The translations under genes and the position numbers were made by a program. Shown piece after piece: positions 36,008 to 45,436 of a stretch of 64,000 nucleotides of DNA; positions within the stretch are counted from its first letter, which is position 1; each line of letters opens with the position of its first letter. Origin of the DNA: Metasolibacillus meyeri (GTDB taxonomy: Bacteria > Bacillota > Bacilli > Bacillales_A > Planococcaceae). The stretch spans positions 1 through 64,000 of the forward strand of contig NZ_PYWN01000061.1 of NCBI RefSeq assembly GCF_003049505.1, read 5' to 3'. The notes beneath the pieces were generated by a model, which was given only the letters and a program-made list of their open reading frames with translations, did not search any database and was not told the DNA's origin.

Positions 36008-37780
36008 ATGGCACAAAGAACACATGCTTGTGGTGAAGTATACGAACAGCACGAAGGTCAAGAAGTAGTATTAAAAGGTTGGGTACAAAAGCGCCGTGAC
36101 TTAGGGGGATTAATTTTCGTTGATTTACGCGATCGTACAGGAATTGTCCAAGTCGTATTTGGCGATGGAGCACCTGAAGCACTAACAGTGGCAGAAAAAA
36201 TCCGCAGTGAATTTGTCATTGAAGTAGTAGGAAAAGTTGTACTTCGTCAAGAAGGGCAAGTGAACCCGAATTTGAAAACAGGTAAAATCGAAGTGATGGC
36301 TTCTACAATAACAATTATTAATGAAGCAAAAACACCGCCATTCGCAATTGATGATAAAGTGGAAATTGCAGAGGATTTACGTCTAAAATATCGCTATTTA
36401 GATTTACGTCGACCTGCTATGTTTGACACATTTAAAATGCGTTCAGATGTAACACGTACAATTCGCAACTTTTTACAAAACGAAGGCTTTTTAGAAGTGG
36501 AAACACCGATTTTAACAAAATCGACACCAGAAGGCGCGCGTGATTATTTAGTACCATCTCGCGTTCATGAAGGCGAGTTTTATGCATTGCCACAATCCCC
36601 ACAATTATTTAAGCAGTTATTAATGGTATCGGGATTTGAAAAGTATTTCCAAATCGCACGTTGTTTCCGCGATGAAGATTTACGTGCAGACCGTCAACCA
36701 GAGTTTACACAAGTCGATATTGAAACATCGTTTATGACGATGGATGAAATTATCGCGATGAATGAGCGCTTAATTCAGCAAGTAATGCGCGATGTTAAAG
36801 GTGTGGAAGTAGAAGCACCATTCCAGCGTATGAGCTATCAAGAAGCGATGGCACGTTACGGCTCAGATAAGCCAGATGTACGCTTCGGTTTAGAATTAAA
36901 GCAGCTATCTGAAATTGTGAAAGATTCAGCTTTCGGCGTATTTGCAAATGCAGTGAAAGCAGGCGGTGAAGTAAAAGCAATCAATGTTAAAGGTGCGGCG
37001 GATAACTATTCACGTAAAGACATTGATGCATTAGGTGAATTTGCTGGACGTTACGGTGCAAAAGGGCTTGCATGGTTAAAAGTAACAGCAGAAGGCTTAA
37101 ATGGACCAATTGCGAAGTTCTTTGAAGGTGATGCAGCAACAGCAATTATCGAAGCAACTGAAGCAGAGGCTGGCGACTTATTGTTATTTGTAGCGGATAA
37201 ATCATCTGTTGTCGCAGATGCCCTTGGTGCATTACGCTTAAAATTAGGCAAAGAATTAAATTTAATTGATGAATCAACATTTGCGTTTTTATGGGTTGTT
37301 GATTGGCCATTATTCGAATACGATGAGGAAGAAGGGCGCTATTATGCAGCGCATCATCCATTCACACGTCCGTTCGATGAAGATCTGGCGTTAATGGATA
37401 GCAATCCAAAAGAAGTTCGTGCACAAGCGTATGACATCGTGTTAAACGGCTATGAGCTAGGTGGTGGCTCACTTCGTATTTATGAACGTGATTTACAAGA
37501 AAAAATGTTCGAGCTTTTAGGCTTTACACAAGAAGAAGCACACGCACAATTTGGCTTCCTATTAGAAGCATTTGAATATGGTGTACCTCCACACGGTGGT
37601 TTAGCATTTGGTCTTGACCGTTTCGTTATGTTGTTAGCTGGTCGCACAAACTTGCGTGACACAATTGCATTCCCGAAAACAGCATCGGCAAGCTGCTTGT
37701 TAACAGATGCGCCATCACAAGTGGCAGATGCACAATTAACAGAATTGCACTTAGCTGTAACAGCAAATAAAGAGAAATAA
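36008..37780 (+). CDS. aspS: Aspartyl-tRNA synthetase (bacterial type)
   Basis: AspRS, 590 aa, with the N-terminal OB anticodon-binding fold ([22 protein letters not shown]), the class II catalytic core ([33 protein letters not shown] in outline), a bacterial GAD insertion (residues about 300-420) and the C-terminal [13 protein letters not shown] motif 3. GGAGG before ATG 36008 sets the start. The pairing with hisS is conserved in Bacillus. The hairpin repeat between them may uncouple the two or merely be tolerated. A terminator and then 6S RNA follow. Confidence 0.96.
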   Translation: MAQRTHACGEVYEQHEGQEVVLKGWVQKRRDLGGLIFVDLRDRTGIVQVVFGDGAPEALTVAEKIRSEFVIEVVGKVVLRQEGQVNPNLKTGKIEVMASTITIINEAKTPPFAIDDKVEIAEDLRLKYRYLDLRRPAMFDTFKMRSDVTRTIRNFLQNEGFLEVETPILTKSTPEGARDYLVPSRVHEGEFYALPQSPQLFKQLLMVSGFEKYFQIARCFRDEDLRADRQPEFTQVDIETSFMTMDEIIAMNERLIQQVMRDVKGVEVEAPFQRMSYQEAMARYGSDKPDVRFGLELKQLSEIVKDSAFGVFANAVKAGGEVKAINVKGAADNYSRKDIDALGEFAGRYGAKGLAWLKVTAEGLNGPIAKFFEGDAATAIIEATEAEAGDLLLFVADKSSVVADALGALRLKLGKELNLIDESTFAFLWVVDWPLFEYDEEEGRYYAAHHPFTRPFDEDLALMDSNPKEVRAQAYDIVLNGYELGGGSLRIYERDLQEKMFELLGFTQEEAHAQFGFLLEAFEYGVPPHGGLAFGLDRFVMLLAGRTNLRDTIAFPKTASASCLLTDAPSQVADAQLTELHLAVTANKEK

Positions 37781-37786
37781 TGAATT

Positions 37787-37832
37787 AAAACGTCATTTGA
37801 ACGGTATTCTACCGACAAATGGCGTTTTTTGT
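37787..37832 (+). terminator. Terminator of aspS
   Basis: AAAACGTCATTTG (37787-37799) pairs with CAAATGGCGTTTT (37815-37827), followed by TTG. Confidence 0.8.
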
Positions 37833-37841
37833 AATATCTTG

Positions 37842-37915
37842 CGAGTAAATTTGAGTGTTTCACGTGCGATTTCCTTTGTCTTACGCGCGAAATTGAGTGT
37901 TTAATGAGCAGATTA
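37842..37915 (+). repeat. Degenerate four-unit array with 21-bp period, array 2
   Basis: Aligned cores CGAGTAAATT, CGTGCGATTT, CGCGCGAAAT and TGAGCAGATT start at 37842, 37863, 37884 and 37905, exactly 21 bases apart. AAATTTGAGTGTTT and GAAATTGAGTGTTT repeat between units. It is more diverged than the arrays at 27578 and 48095 but keeps the period and copy number, again just past a terminator. Confidence 0.6.
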
Positions 37916-38100
37916 CTACTTTCGAACTACAAAATAGTTGTTTCCTGAAAGGTTCACTATTTAGAATAATGGGTAGGCTCTAAATGGTTGTTCAATTAAA
38001 AAATCATGATTGAAGATAATGCTGGAGGGGTATTCATATCTTCCAATAATCAGAATCTCCACTACAATGAAAACGTTTAAAAAATTCTATGCTGATTAAC

Positions 38101-38129
38101 TTGAATATTCAGATTATTAGTGCTAAAAT
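38101..38129 (+). promoter_or_regulatory. SigA promoter of 6S RNA
   Basis: TTGAAT (38101-38106), a 17-base spacer and TAAAAT (38124-38129), preceded by TG, form a good promoter whose start point (about 38136) coincides with the base of the 6S terminal stem. A cre-like TGAAAACGTTTAAA lies at 38068-38081. Confidence 0.75.
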
Positions 38130-38135
38130 AACTTT

Positions 38136-38344
38136 AACACGAATCCTGAAGTGTTCGTTTTTTAGTTGTTAATCTATGTTTTGACCGAACATTAAATGAA
38201 TGGGAGCCTTTATTTCACTTACGGCAAGCATGCCTCTTATTTGGAACGGGACGTTTAATGTAATGAAGCGGGCACCCACCTGCAAGGCGCGGGTTCAAAA
38301 CTTTTAGCAATATAACGGCACATTCGGGATTCGTTCTTTTTTAT
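38136..38344 (+). ncRNA. ssrS: 6S RNA (bsrA type)
   Basis: A regulatory RNA of about 205 nt that mimics an open promoter and binds SigA-RNA polymerase. The closing stem is ACGAATCC-GAA-GTG (about 38139-38153) against CACATTCGGGATTCGT (38320-38335), followed by TTCTTTTTTA as terminator. Internal conserved features include GCAAGCATGCC and the 3' strand CACCTGCAAGGCGCGGGTTC, with a large AT-rich central bubble. The position directly after aspS is that of bsrA in B. subtilis. I rely on closing stem, internal motifs, promoter and synteny together. Confidence 0.85.
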
Positions 38345-38391
38345 CTAGCTGTCTATTTCGTATTTTCATAACTTCTTTTCAAAATAATCTA

Positions 38392-38405
38392 GAAAAGCGT
38401 TTTCA
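38392..38405. promoter_or_regulatory. cre (CcpA) site upstream of nagE
   Basis: GAAAAGCGTTTTCA matches the cre consensus TGAAARCGYTTTCA at 12 of 14 positions. It overlaps the expected -35 region of nagE, so catabolite repression is plausible. Confidence 0.6.
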
Positions 38406-38412
38406 TTTTATG

Positions 38413-38435
38413 TATACTTGTATAGACAACTAGTC
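38413..38435 (+). promoter_or_regulatory. nagE -10 element and GntR operator (dre-like)
   Basis: TATACT (38413-38418) looks like the -10. The following GTATAGACAACTAGTC (38420-38435) shares the 13-base core GTATAGACAACTA with the site before the GntR gene at 58270. The placement at the start point suggests repression by that GntR/NagR-type regulator. Confidence 0.65.
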
Positions 38436-38465
38436 CAAAATTAAAAATTAAAGGGGGATTATTAA

Positions 38466-40364
38466 ATGTTAGCTTTTTTACAAAAAATTGGTAAATCACT
38501 AATGTTTCCAATAGCTACATTACCAGCAGCTGCATTGCTTGTGCGTTTCGGGCAAGAGGATATGCTGAACCTACCTGTTATCGCAGCAGCAGGCGATGGC
38601 ATTTTAGGAAATTTACCTATTATCTTTGCGATTGGTATAGCGATGGGCTTTGCCTTTGATGCGAGCGGTGGCGCCGCACTTGCAGGGGCGATTGCCTATC
38701 TTGTTTTAACAAAAGGCCTAGGGGCATATGATGAAACGATTAATATGGGCGTATTTGGTGGAATTATCGCGGGGGTTATTGCAGGTCTACTTTATAATAA
38801 ATTTTATAATGTGAAATTCCCTGAATGGTTATCATTCTTCGGAGGAAGACGATTTGTTCCGATTATTACCGCCTTGGTAATGACTGTGTTAGTATTTGTA
38901 TTTGGGGTCATTTGGCCACCGATTCAAGGTGTTCTAGATAGTGGCGCAGATTGGATTTTAGGAGCAGGTGGCTTAGGTGTAGGTGTGTATGGCTTCTTAA
39001 ACCGTTTATTAATTCCTGTCGGCTTACACCATGTAATGAATACAATTATTTGGTTTGATTTTGGTACATTTACAACGGCAGCAGGTGAGATTGTTAAAGG
39101 GGATATTAACCGCTTCTTAAAAGGTGACCCAACAGCAGGAACATTTTTAGCTGGTTTCTTCCCAATTATGATGTTCGGTTTACCAGCGGCATGTTTAGCG
39201 ATGTATTTCGCAGCGAAAAAGGAAAAGCGTGCAGCAGTTGGTGGGATGTTCTTATCGATTGGATTAACAGCCTTTGTGACGGGGGTAACAGAGCCGATTG
39301 AATTCACATTTATGTTCTTATCGCCAGTGTTATACGCTGTACATGCAGTGCTGACAGGTATTTCATTATATGTTACAGAAGCATTAGGCGTATTACATGG
39401 CTTTGGCTTCTCAGCTGGTTTGATTGACTACTTACTGAACTTTGGTATTGCAACAAAGCCAGCATTAATACTGGTAATTGGTCTCGTATTTGGTGTCATT
39501 TACTTTGTTGTATTCTACTTCTTAATTAAAGCCTTGGATTTAAAAACACCTGGGCGTGAAGATGATGAGGATGAAGCAGCGCTTGAAGGTTCAGCAGATG
39601 AAGTATTAGACGCGAAAGCGTTTCATATGATTGAAGGTCTTGGTGGTCCAGCCAATATTAATGAAGTAGCTTATTGTACAACACGTTTGCGTCTATCATT
39701 AAAGGATACAACGGTAATTGATGAAGCGTTATTAAAACGTTACGGCGCAAAAGGTGTAATGCGTATGAATAAAACAGCAGCACAAGTTATCATTGGGACG
39801 TCTGTAGAGTTTTTAGGCGATGCAATGAAAGAAAGATTGAAAAAAGGGCATCCCCCATTAAAAAATGAAGTTGTTGTGGAAGAAGCAGTGCAACAAAATG
39901 CGCAAGTAGCGCGTTCTATGACTGTAGCGATGCCTGCAACAGGTGAACTATTACCATTAACGGCTGTGCCAGATCAAGTATTTTCAACTGGTATGATGGG
40001 ACCTGGTTTTGCGGTAAGTCCAACTGATGGTGTATTCGTATCGCCAGTGGATGCTGAAGTGGCGATGGTTTTCCCAACGAAGCATGCGGTTGGTTTAATG
40101 ACAAAAGACGGCGTAGAAATTTTAATTCATGTTGGCTTAGATACAGTGAAATTAAATGGCGAAGGCTTTGAAACACTTGTGACACAAGGGCAAACAGTGA
40201 AAAAAGGAGACCCATTGTTAAAGGTTGATTTACCAGCGGTCAGCGCAGCAGCACCATCTGTTGTAACGCCAGTTGTATTTACAAATTTACAAGGTAAAGA
40301 AATTAAAGTAACGAATAGTGGCACATTAAAGCATGGGGAAGCTATTACGATTGAAATTAATTAA
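38466..40364 (+). CDS. nagE: PTS N-acetylglucosamine transporter, EIICBA (NagE-like)
   Basis: This single-chain permease of 632 aa imports and phosphorylates GlcNAc. IIC membrane domain: residues 1 to about 360, with PIEFTFMFLSPVLY and LPAACLAMYFAAKK. IIB: active Cys in AYCTTRLRLSLKD. IIA: phosphohistidine in ILIHVGLDTVKLNGEGF, at the C-terminus. The domain order C-B-A with IIA fused is the NagE type, and nagA is next after 12 bases, which favours GlcNAc over glucose. AAGGGGG precedes ATG 38466. Control by the adjacent operator and cre is likely. It would draw phosphate from the HPr and enzyme I encoded at 42532-44500. Confidence 0.93.
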   Translation: MLAFLQKIGKSLMFPIATLPAAALLVRFGQEDMLNLPVIAAAGDGILGNLPIIFAIGIAMGFAFDASGGAALAGAIAYLVLTKGLGAYDETINMGVFGGIIAGVIAGLLYNKFYNVKFPEWLSFFGGRRFVPIITALVMTVLVFVFGVIWPPIQGVLDSGADWILGAGGLGVGVYGFLNRLLIPVGLHHVMNTIIWFDFGTFTTAAGEIVKGDINRFLKGDPTAGTFLAGFFPIMMFGLPAACLAMYFAAKKEKRAAVGGMFLSIGLTAFVTGVTEPIEFTFMFLSPVLYAVHAVLTGISLYVTEALGVLHGFGFSAGLIDYLLNFGIATKPALILVIGLVFGVIYFVVFYFLIKALDLKTPGREDDEDEAALEGSADEVLDAKAFHMIEGLGGPANINEVAYCTTRLRLSLKDTTVIDEALLKRYGAKGVMRMNKTAAQVIIGTSVEFLGDAMKERLKKGHPPLKNEVVVEEAVQQNAQVARSMTVAMPATGELLPLTAVPDQVFSTGMMGPGFAVSPTDGVFVSPVDAEVAMVFPTKHAVGLMTKDGVEILIHVGLDTVKLNGEGFETLVTQGQTVKKGDPLLKVDLPAVSAAAPSVVTPVVFTNLQGKEIKVTNSGTLKHGEAITIEIN

Positions 40365-40376
40365 GGACTGATAAGG

Positions 40377-41516
40377 ATGACAAAGCCATTCATTTTAGAA
40401 AATGTGACAGTTGTGAATTATGATGGTCTAACAGAGCATCGTAATGTCACAATTGAAGGGGCGCAAATTGCAACAATCACAGAAAATAACGAAAATGGTA
40501 CGGGAATAGATTGTACAGGATACTACTGCTTACCAGGCTTTATCGATATGCATATTCATGGAGCGGATGGTGTGGATACGATGGATGCGACAACAGCGTC
40601 GCTCCATCAGTTCGCTGCGGCACTTGTAGCAGAAGGGACGACAGGTTTTTTAGCGACAACGATGACCCAAAGCGAGGAAGCGATTGAAGCAGCATTGCGA
40701 AATATTGCTACATTCGAGCAAGAGGTAGGAGAAGCCAATCTATTAGGTGTTCATTTAGAAGGACCATTTATTTCAGCACATTGTGCAGGAGCGCAACCAA
40801 TCCAGCATATTCAGTCACCATCGATTGAAAAATATCAACGTTGGCATGAATTGAGTGGACATAAAATTAAGCAAATGACGATTGCACCAGAAGAAGGAAT
40901 GGAGCTTGTCCACTATGCGAAGGAATTAGGTGTGATTGTTTCCATTGGTCATTCCAATGCCTCGGCAAAGGAAGCGAAAGAAGCCGTTGCACAAGGTGTT
41001 ACACAAGGTACACATTTATATAACCAGATGAGAGCGATGCACCATAGAGAGCCTGGTGTTGTGGGAACCGTTTTATTAGAAAGAGATGTCTATGTTGAAA
41101 TGATTGTTGATTTTATTCATATACATCCTGAAATGGTAGATTTAGCATATCGTTTGAAAGGGCCCGAAAAAATCATTTTAATTACAGATGCAATGCGTGC
41201 CAAAGGGTTGGCCTATGGAAAATATGATTTAGGTGGGCAAGAGGTAAATGTAACCGAGAAGGGTGCTCATTTAGCTAATGGCGCACTTGCTGGCAGCATT
41301 TTGAAAATGAATGATGCACTGCGCAATATGCAGCAGGCAACAGGTGCTACTTGGCAGGAGCTTGTTCAAATGTCGTCATTCAATGCGGCCAAGCAATTAG
41401 GGCTATCACAAAAAGGCTATATTGCGGCTGGAAAAGATGCAGACTTAGTTATAGTGAATGAAAATTTACAAGTACAATATACGATTGTTAATGGTAAAAT
41501 TGCTTACTCCGCATGA
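40377..41516 (+). CDS. nagA: N-acetylglucosamine-6-phosphate deacetylase
   Basis: NagA, 379 aa, removes acetate from GlcNAc-6-P, the product of NagE. The amidohydrolase motifs DMHIHGADGVDTMD, GVHLEGPF (catalytic metal Glu), SIGHSNASAKEAKEAV, THLYNQM and VLITDAMRAKG (proton-acceptor Asp) are present. AAGG directly before ATG 40377 indicates coupled translation with nagE. A perfect hairpin follows, after which nagB is found 3 kb downstream rather than adjacent. Confidence 0.96.
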   Translation: MTKPFILENVTVVNYDGLTEHRNVTIEGAQIATITENNENGTGIDCTGYYCLPGFIDMHIHGADGVDTMDATTASLHQFAAALVAEGTTGFLATTMTQSEEAIEAALRNIATFEQEVGEANLLGVHLEGPFISAHCAGAQPIQHIQSPSIEKYQRWHELSGHKIKQMTIAPEEGMELVHYAKELGVIVSIGHSNASAKEAKEAVAQGVTQGTHLYNQMRAMHHREPGVVGTVLLERDVYVEMIVDFIHIHPEMVDLAYRLKGPEKIILITDAMRAKGLAYGKYDLGGQEVNVTEKGAHLANGALAGSILKMNDALRNMQQATGATWQELVQMSSFNAAKQLGLSQKGYIAAGKDADLVIVNENLQVQYTIVNGKIAYSA

Positions 41517-41525
41517 GAAAGTGAA

Positions 41526-41560
41526 TCTTCAAGTGGGGGACATTTGCCCCCACTTGAAGA
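41526..41560 (+). terminator. Hairpin after nagA
   Basis: TCTTCAAGTGGGGG (41526-41539) and CCCCCACTTGAAGA (41547-41560) form a perfect 14-bp stem. There is no T run, so attenuation or mRNA protection is as likely as termination. Confidence 0.6.
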
Positions 41561-41802
41561 ACTTCATATCTTGTGAAATGCTTATGTGGCTAACATCACG
41601 TTGAGCCAAGTTAGATTTGACAAGCTGTCTGTCCCCCTACTTAAACATTTTACTTCCCTTCGATATGGAATAAAAAGAGGATTTGCTATTCCACAAAACT
41701 TTTAAAGGTACGGTTAGCTGTTGTTAAGTGCTGGGTAAAGTTTCATTTTGGCAACAACAGCAGTAAAATAGTAGATAATGATTGAAGATTGCGGGTGAGG
41801 AA
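41561..41802. other. Spacer before the SIS-HPr-EI-nagB run
   Basis: There is no gene. It holds TTGACA at 41617 without a good -10, an inverted repeat GGAATA / TATTCC around 41667-41693 and AGCTGTTGTT / AACAACAGC around 41719-41761, whose arms could form a leader hairpin. Confidence 0.4.
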
Positions 41803-42519
41803 ATGCATCAATATTTTAAAAATATTCAGCAATTGCTGAATCAAGTAGAGCAGCAAGAGCAATTACTAAAAGAAGTTGCTGCAACGATTACGACAAACAT
41901 TTCAAAAGGTGGTATTATACAATTATTCGGTGCAGGACACTCCTTTCTGTTAGCAGAGGAGCAATTTTATCGTGCTGGAGGCCTTGTTCCAGTAAAGCCG
42001 ATTTATATTGACTCATTAATGCTTGCAGCGGGGCCTGTTACATCTTCTCGCAATGAGCGTACAGAAGGTGTCGTACCGGCGCATCGACATTTATTTGATA
42101 TTTGTCCAGAAGATACGGTCATTATTATTTCAACTTCAGGCCGTAATGCAGCACCGATTGAAATGGCATTTGAAGCAAAAGAACGTGGCGCACTTGTTAT
42201 TTCTTTGCAATCATTATGTTATACTAAACAGGAAAGCACACATAGTAGTGGCAAGCGTTTAGAGGAAATAGTAGATATCGTTTTAAATACATCTGTGCCA
42301 GTTGGAGATGGTGTGTTACATAGTGGCGATTATCAATATGGGGCAAGCTCTACAATTGTTGGTGCAACAATGCTCAACGCACTTGTTAGTATGGTCATTG
42401 AGCAGCTTTTAGCGGTACAGCAGGAGGCGCCTGTTTTTGTTAGTAATAACATCAATGAGTCATCTGCTAAAAATGAAAAGTACTGCAAGCAATTTGAAAA
42501 AAGAATTACATTTAACTAG
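41803..42519 (+). CDS. SIS-domain sugar-phosphate protein (UPF0309-like)
   Basis: A sugar isomerase (SIS) fold protein, 238 aa. The phosphosugar-binding stretches IIQLFGAGHSFLLAEEQF and VIIISTSGRNAAPIEMAFEAK are clear. It resembles the UPF0309 family rather than GlmS, MurQ or AgaS. Placed between nagA and HPr, it probably acts on or senses an amino-sugar phosphate; that is inference. GGGTGAGG precedes ATG 41803; an in-frame TTG lies at 41782. A MurQ-like etherase function would complement the MupG gene at 62547 but is not supported by visible motifs. Confidence 0.8.
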   Translation: MHQYFKNIQQLLNQVEQQEQLLKEVAATITTNISKGGIIQLFGAGHSFLLAEEQFYRAGGLVPVKPIYIDSLMLAAGPVTSSRNERTEGVVPAHRHLFDICPEDTVIIISTSGRNAAPIEMAFEAKERGALVISLQSLCYTKQESTHSSGKRLEEIVDIVLNTSVPVGDGVLHSGDYQYGASSTIVGATMLNALVSMVIEQLLAVQQEAPVFVSNNINESSAKNEKYCKQFEKRITFN

Positions 42520-42531
42520 GAGGAATTTATT

Positions 42532-42795
42532 ATGGAAAAATCATTCACAATTACAGCAGCAGAAGGATTACACGCACGCCCATGTACATTATTGGTACAA
42601 GGAGTTTCCGCATTCCAATCAAATGTAACGATTTCTTACAACGGTCGTGAAGCAAACTTAAAATCAATTATGGGTGTTATGGCCTTGGCGATTCCATCTG
42701 GTGGGGCAATTACGGTTAAGGCTGAAGGCGATGATGCAGCAGCAGCACTTGCAAAAGTGGAAGAAGTAATCAAATCACAAGGTATTGGTCAATAA
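42532..42795 (+). CDS. ptsH: Phosphocarrier protein HPr
   Basis: HPr, 87 aa, carries phosphate from enzyme I to EIIA domains. It has the active His14 in [11 protein letters not shown] and Ser45 in [11 protein letters not shown], the HPr kinase target that makes HPr-Ser-P, the CcpA corepressor. So it is a true HPr rather than an FPr or Npr variant. AGGAGG precedes ATG 42532. ptsI begins one base after its stop. Its location in the nag block, not beside a glucose PTS, is unusual against B. subtilis. Confidence 0.95.
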   Translation: MEKSFTITAAEGLHARPCTLLVQGVSAFQSNVTISYNGREANLKSIMGVMALAIPSGGAITVKAEGDDAAAALAKVEEVIKSQGIGQ

Positions 42796-42796
42796 T

Positions 42797-44500
42797 ATGA
42801 GACAATTGCAAGGAATCGCTGTATCAGAAGGAGTGGCTGTTGCAAAAGCATATCGTTTAGCAGAGCCTGATTTATCCATTACCGAGCGTGAGGGAATTGA
42901 ACCGTCTGCAGAAAAACAACGCTTTCATGACGCAATTGCAAATGCTAAAGTACAGCTTGAGAAAATTCGTGATTATGCAATTTCGATGGTTGGTGAGGAG
43001 GAGGCAGAAATTTTTTCTGCTCATTTACTCGTTTTACAAGATCCAGATTTCCATGCAGCGATTGAAGGCGAAATTGCTCAAAATACACAAGCTGAAAAAG
43101 CTTTGCAAAAAATTGCTCAACAATTTATCGATTTATTTAGCCAAATGGATAATGAATATATGCGTCAACGTGCAGCAGATATTGAAGATGTGACACGTCG
43201 CATTTTAGCTTGCTTGCTCGGTAAAATATTGCCTGATGTATCACAAATCGATGAGGAAGTCGTATTAATTGCTTACGACTTATCGCCATCTGTAACGGCA
43301 CAATTAAACAAGCAATATGTAAAAGGTTTCATCACAACGATTGGTGGACGTACATCACATACAGCGATTTTAGCGAGAACGTTGCAAATTCCAGCTGTTG
43401 TTGGTGTAAAGGAAGCGGAAACAATTGCCCATGGTGAAATGGTGTTATTAGATGGTGCTTCAGGTCAACTTAGCATTAATCCATCGGAAGAAGCGCAACG
43501 TGAAGCGAAAGAGCGTATGGCAGTACAAGCAGAACGCGAAAAGCAGCTGCAACAATATGTTGAGAAAGAAAGTGTAACAGCTGATGGCGCACATATTGAG
43601 CTTGCGGCCAATATTGGTAGCGTGCAAGATGTAGAGGCTGTATTAAAAGTTGGTGCTGACGGTGTTGGCTTATTCCGTACAGAGTTTTTATATATGGATA
43701 GCACGGCATTGCCAACAGAAGAGCAGCAATTTGAGCTTTATAAAGCTGTACTTGAAAAAATGAATAACAAACCAGTCGTTGTTCGTACTTTGGATATTGG
43801 TGGCGATAAGCATTTAGAATATTGGCAACTACCGAAAGAAGAGAATCCATTTTTAGGACAACGTGCGATTCGCCTTTCTTTAGCAAATGAAGAAATCTTT
43901 GTGACACAATTGCGTGCTTTATTGCGTGCAAGCCAGTATGGTAATTTAAAAATTATGTTTCCAATGATTGCGACAATGCAGGAGTTGCGCCAAGCGAAAG
44001 CGATTTTGCAACGGGAGCACGATGCATTAGCTAGTGAAGGCATAGCAATTGGCAAATATGAAGTAGGCATTATGATTGAAGTGCCATCTGCAGCAATTTT
44101 AGCGGATGTGCTAGCACGTGAAGTCGATTTCTTCTCGATTGGTACAAACGATTTAATTCAATATACATTTGCATCAGATCGTATGAATGAGGCAACAGCT
44201 TATTTATATGAGCCGTTCCATCCAGCAATCATCCGTTTGATTGAGCAAGTAGCTTCAAGTGCTCATAAGCATGGTATTTGGGCAGGGATGTGTGGAGAAA
44301 TGGCTGGTGAAGAGTTAGCATTGCCTGTTTTGTTAGCCTTAGGATTAGATGAATTATCGATGAGTGCGAGCGCTGTTTTACGCACAAGAGAAAATTTATC
44401 AAAATTAAATAAAAAAGTATTACAACAGCAAGTAGATAAGCTATTAGCATGCGAATCTGCGGAGCAAGTAAAAGACTGGGCGAAGCAGGTGTACAATTAG
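42797..44500 (+). CDS. ptsI: PTS enzyme I (phosphoenolpyruvate-protein phosphotransferase)
   Basis: EI, 567 aa, takes phosphate from PEP and passes it to HPr. The phosphohistidine motif [12 protein letters not shown], the PEP-binding barrel motifs [21 protein letters not shown] and [14 protein letters not shown] and the catalytic Cys motif [12 protein letters not shown] are intact. ATG 42797 follows the ptsH stop by one base and has no strong ribosome site of its own, so translation is coupled to ptsH; an in-frame TTG at 42785 is less likely. nagB follows after 17 bases. Confidence 0.95.
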   Translation: MRQLQGIAVSEGVAVAKAYRLAEPDLSITEREGIEPSAEKQRFHDAIANAKVQLEKIRDYAISMVGEEEAEIFSAHLLVLQDPDFHAAIEGEIAQNTQAEKALQKIAQQFIDLFSQMDNEYMRQRAADIEDVTRRILACLLGKILPDVSQIDEEVVLIAYDLSPSVTAQLNKQYVKGFITTIGGRTSHTAILARTLQIPAVVGVKEAETIAHGEMVLLDGASGQLSINPSEEAQREAKERMAVQAEREKQLQQYVEKESVTADGAHIELAANIGSVQDVEAVLKVGADGVGLFRTEFLYMDSTALPTEEQQFELYKAVLEKMNNKPVVVRTLDIGGDKHLEYWQLPKEENPFLGQRAIRLSLANEEIFVTQLRALLRASQYGNLKIMFPMIATMQELRQAKAILQREHDALASEGIAIGKYEVGIMIEVPSAAILADVLAREVDFFSIGTNDLIQYTFASDRMNEATAYLYEPFHPAIIRLIEQVASSAHKHGIWAGMCGEMAGEELALPVLLALGLDELSMSASAVLRTRENLSKLNKKVLQQQVDKLLACESAEQVKDWAKQVYN

Positions 44501-44517
44501 TAAGGAGGAAATTCGTT

Positions 44518-45222
44518 GTGGCATTACAACTGAAAACATTTGAAAGTGTCGATGAACTATACGATTTTGCGGCACAATTTTTACAGCAAAAAGTAAAGGA
44601 GGGTGCAAAGACGTTTGGTTTAGCGACAGGCGGAACAATGCAGCCCCTTTATAAAAACTTACGTCAAAGCGATGTAGACTTTTCAAATTGTACAAGCTTT
44701 AACCTAGATGAGTATATTGGCTTACCGATCGAGCATCCTGAAAGTTACTTTACATATATGCAAAAGGAGCTTTTTGAGCACAAGCCGTTTAGCAAAAACT
44801 ATTTACCCAATGGTTTAGCAGAGGATGCAGACGCGGAAGCAGCACATTATAATGAGTTACTTGCGCAGCATCCAGTTGATGTGCAGCTATTAGGGGTAGG
44901 GGAAAACGGACATATCGGCTTCAATGAACCAGGCACGCCATTCTCTGAAAAGACACATGTTGTAACATTAACAGCATCAACACGTGAAGCAAATGCACGC
45001 TTCTTTAATTCGATTGATGAAGTGCCTGAAAAGGCCATCACGATGGGAATCGCTAATATTTTACAAGCTAAAGAAGTTTTACTAATTGCAGTTGGCGAGA
45101 AAAAACGTGCTGCTTTGGAATCTTTAGTGCGCGGAGAAGTATCGGTGGACTCACCAATTACTGTATTGCAACAACATGCGAATGCAGTAGTTTTAACAGA
45201 TTTAAATATTTCGCTTGCTTAA
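44518..45222 (+). CDS. nagB: Glucosamine-6-phosphate deaminase
   Basis: NagB, 234 aa, converts GlcN-6-P to fructose-6-P and ammonia, linking GlcNAc to glycolysis. FGLATGGTMQPLY, SFNLDEYIGL and LGVGENGHIGFNEPGTPF with catalytic Asp, His and Glu are typical. GTG 44518 is chosen because AAGGAGGAA lies eight bases upstream; an upstream in-frame ATG at 44449 falls within ptsI. It completes uptake, deacetylation and deamination within one block. Strong hairpins follow. Confidence 0.95.
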   Translation: MALQLKTFESVDELYDFAAQFLQQKVKEGAKTFGLATGGTMQPLYKNLRQSDVDFSNCTSFNLDEYIGLPIEHPESYFTYMQKELFEHKPFSKNYLPNGLAEDADAEAAHYNELLAQHPVDVQLLGVGENGHIGFNEPGTPFSEKTHVVTLTASTREANARFFNSIDEVPEKAITMGIANILQAKEVLLIAVGEKKRAALESLVRGEVSVDSPITVLQQHANAVVLTDLNISLA

Positions 45223-45282
45223 TCGCGCTTTTTTGTATATATTTTTCAAGTATTCATCTTTTCTAAGTATAATACTCGGAAT

Positions 45283-45367
45283 AAAGGGTTCGTCTGAAAA
45301 GAAATTTTGAGATGAACCCTTTGCGACGAGAATGGTCACAATACATTGTCACCATTCTCGTCGCAAA
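45283..45367 (+). terminator. Tandem overlapping hairpins after nagB
   Basis: The first stem is AAAGGGTTCGTCT (45283-45295) with AGATGAACCCTTT (45310-45322). The second is TTTGCGACGAGAATGGT (45320-45336) with its perfect complement at 45351-45367, extended by ACAAT / ATTGT after one mismatch. They share three bases. There is no T run after the second; it may be a terminator, a processing site or a small mobile hairpin. Confidence 0.55.
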
Positions 45368-45379
45368 TGTTTTCTCTGT

Positions 45380-45403
45380 ACCGAAAGCGAAGCGACAGGT
45401 ACA
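45380..45403 (+). repeat. 24-base dispersed repeat, copy 2
   Basis: It matches 12251-12274 at 22 of 24 positions. GTACC / GGTAC at its edges (45378-45402) can pair. Confidence 0.6.
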
Positions 45404-45436
45404 ATAGTTTTTAGCAAATATTCCGTGTATGGGCTA

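Noticed and set aside
42023-42262. Overlapping frames inside the SIS, HPr and ptsI genes
   Set aside because: They are shadows in alternative frames of well-supported genes with clear motifs.
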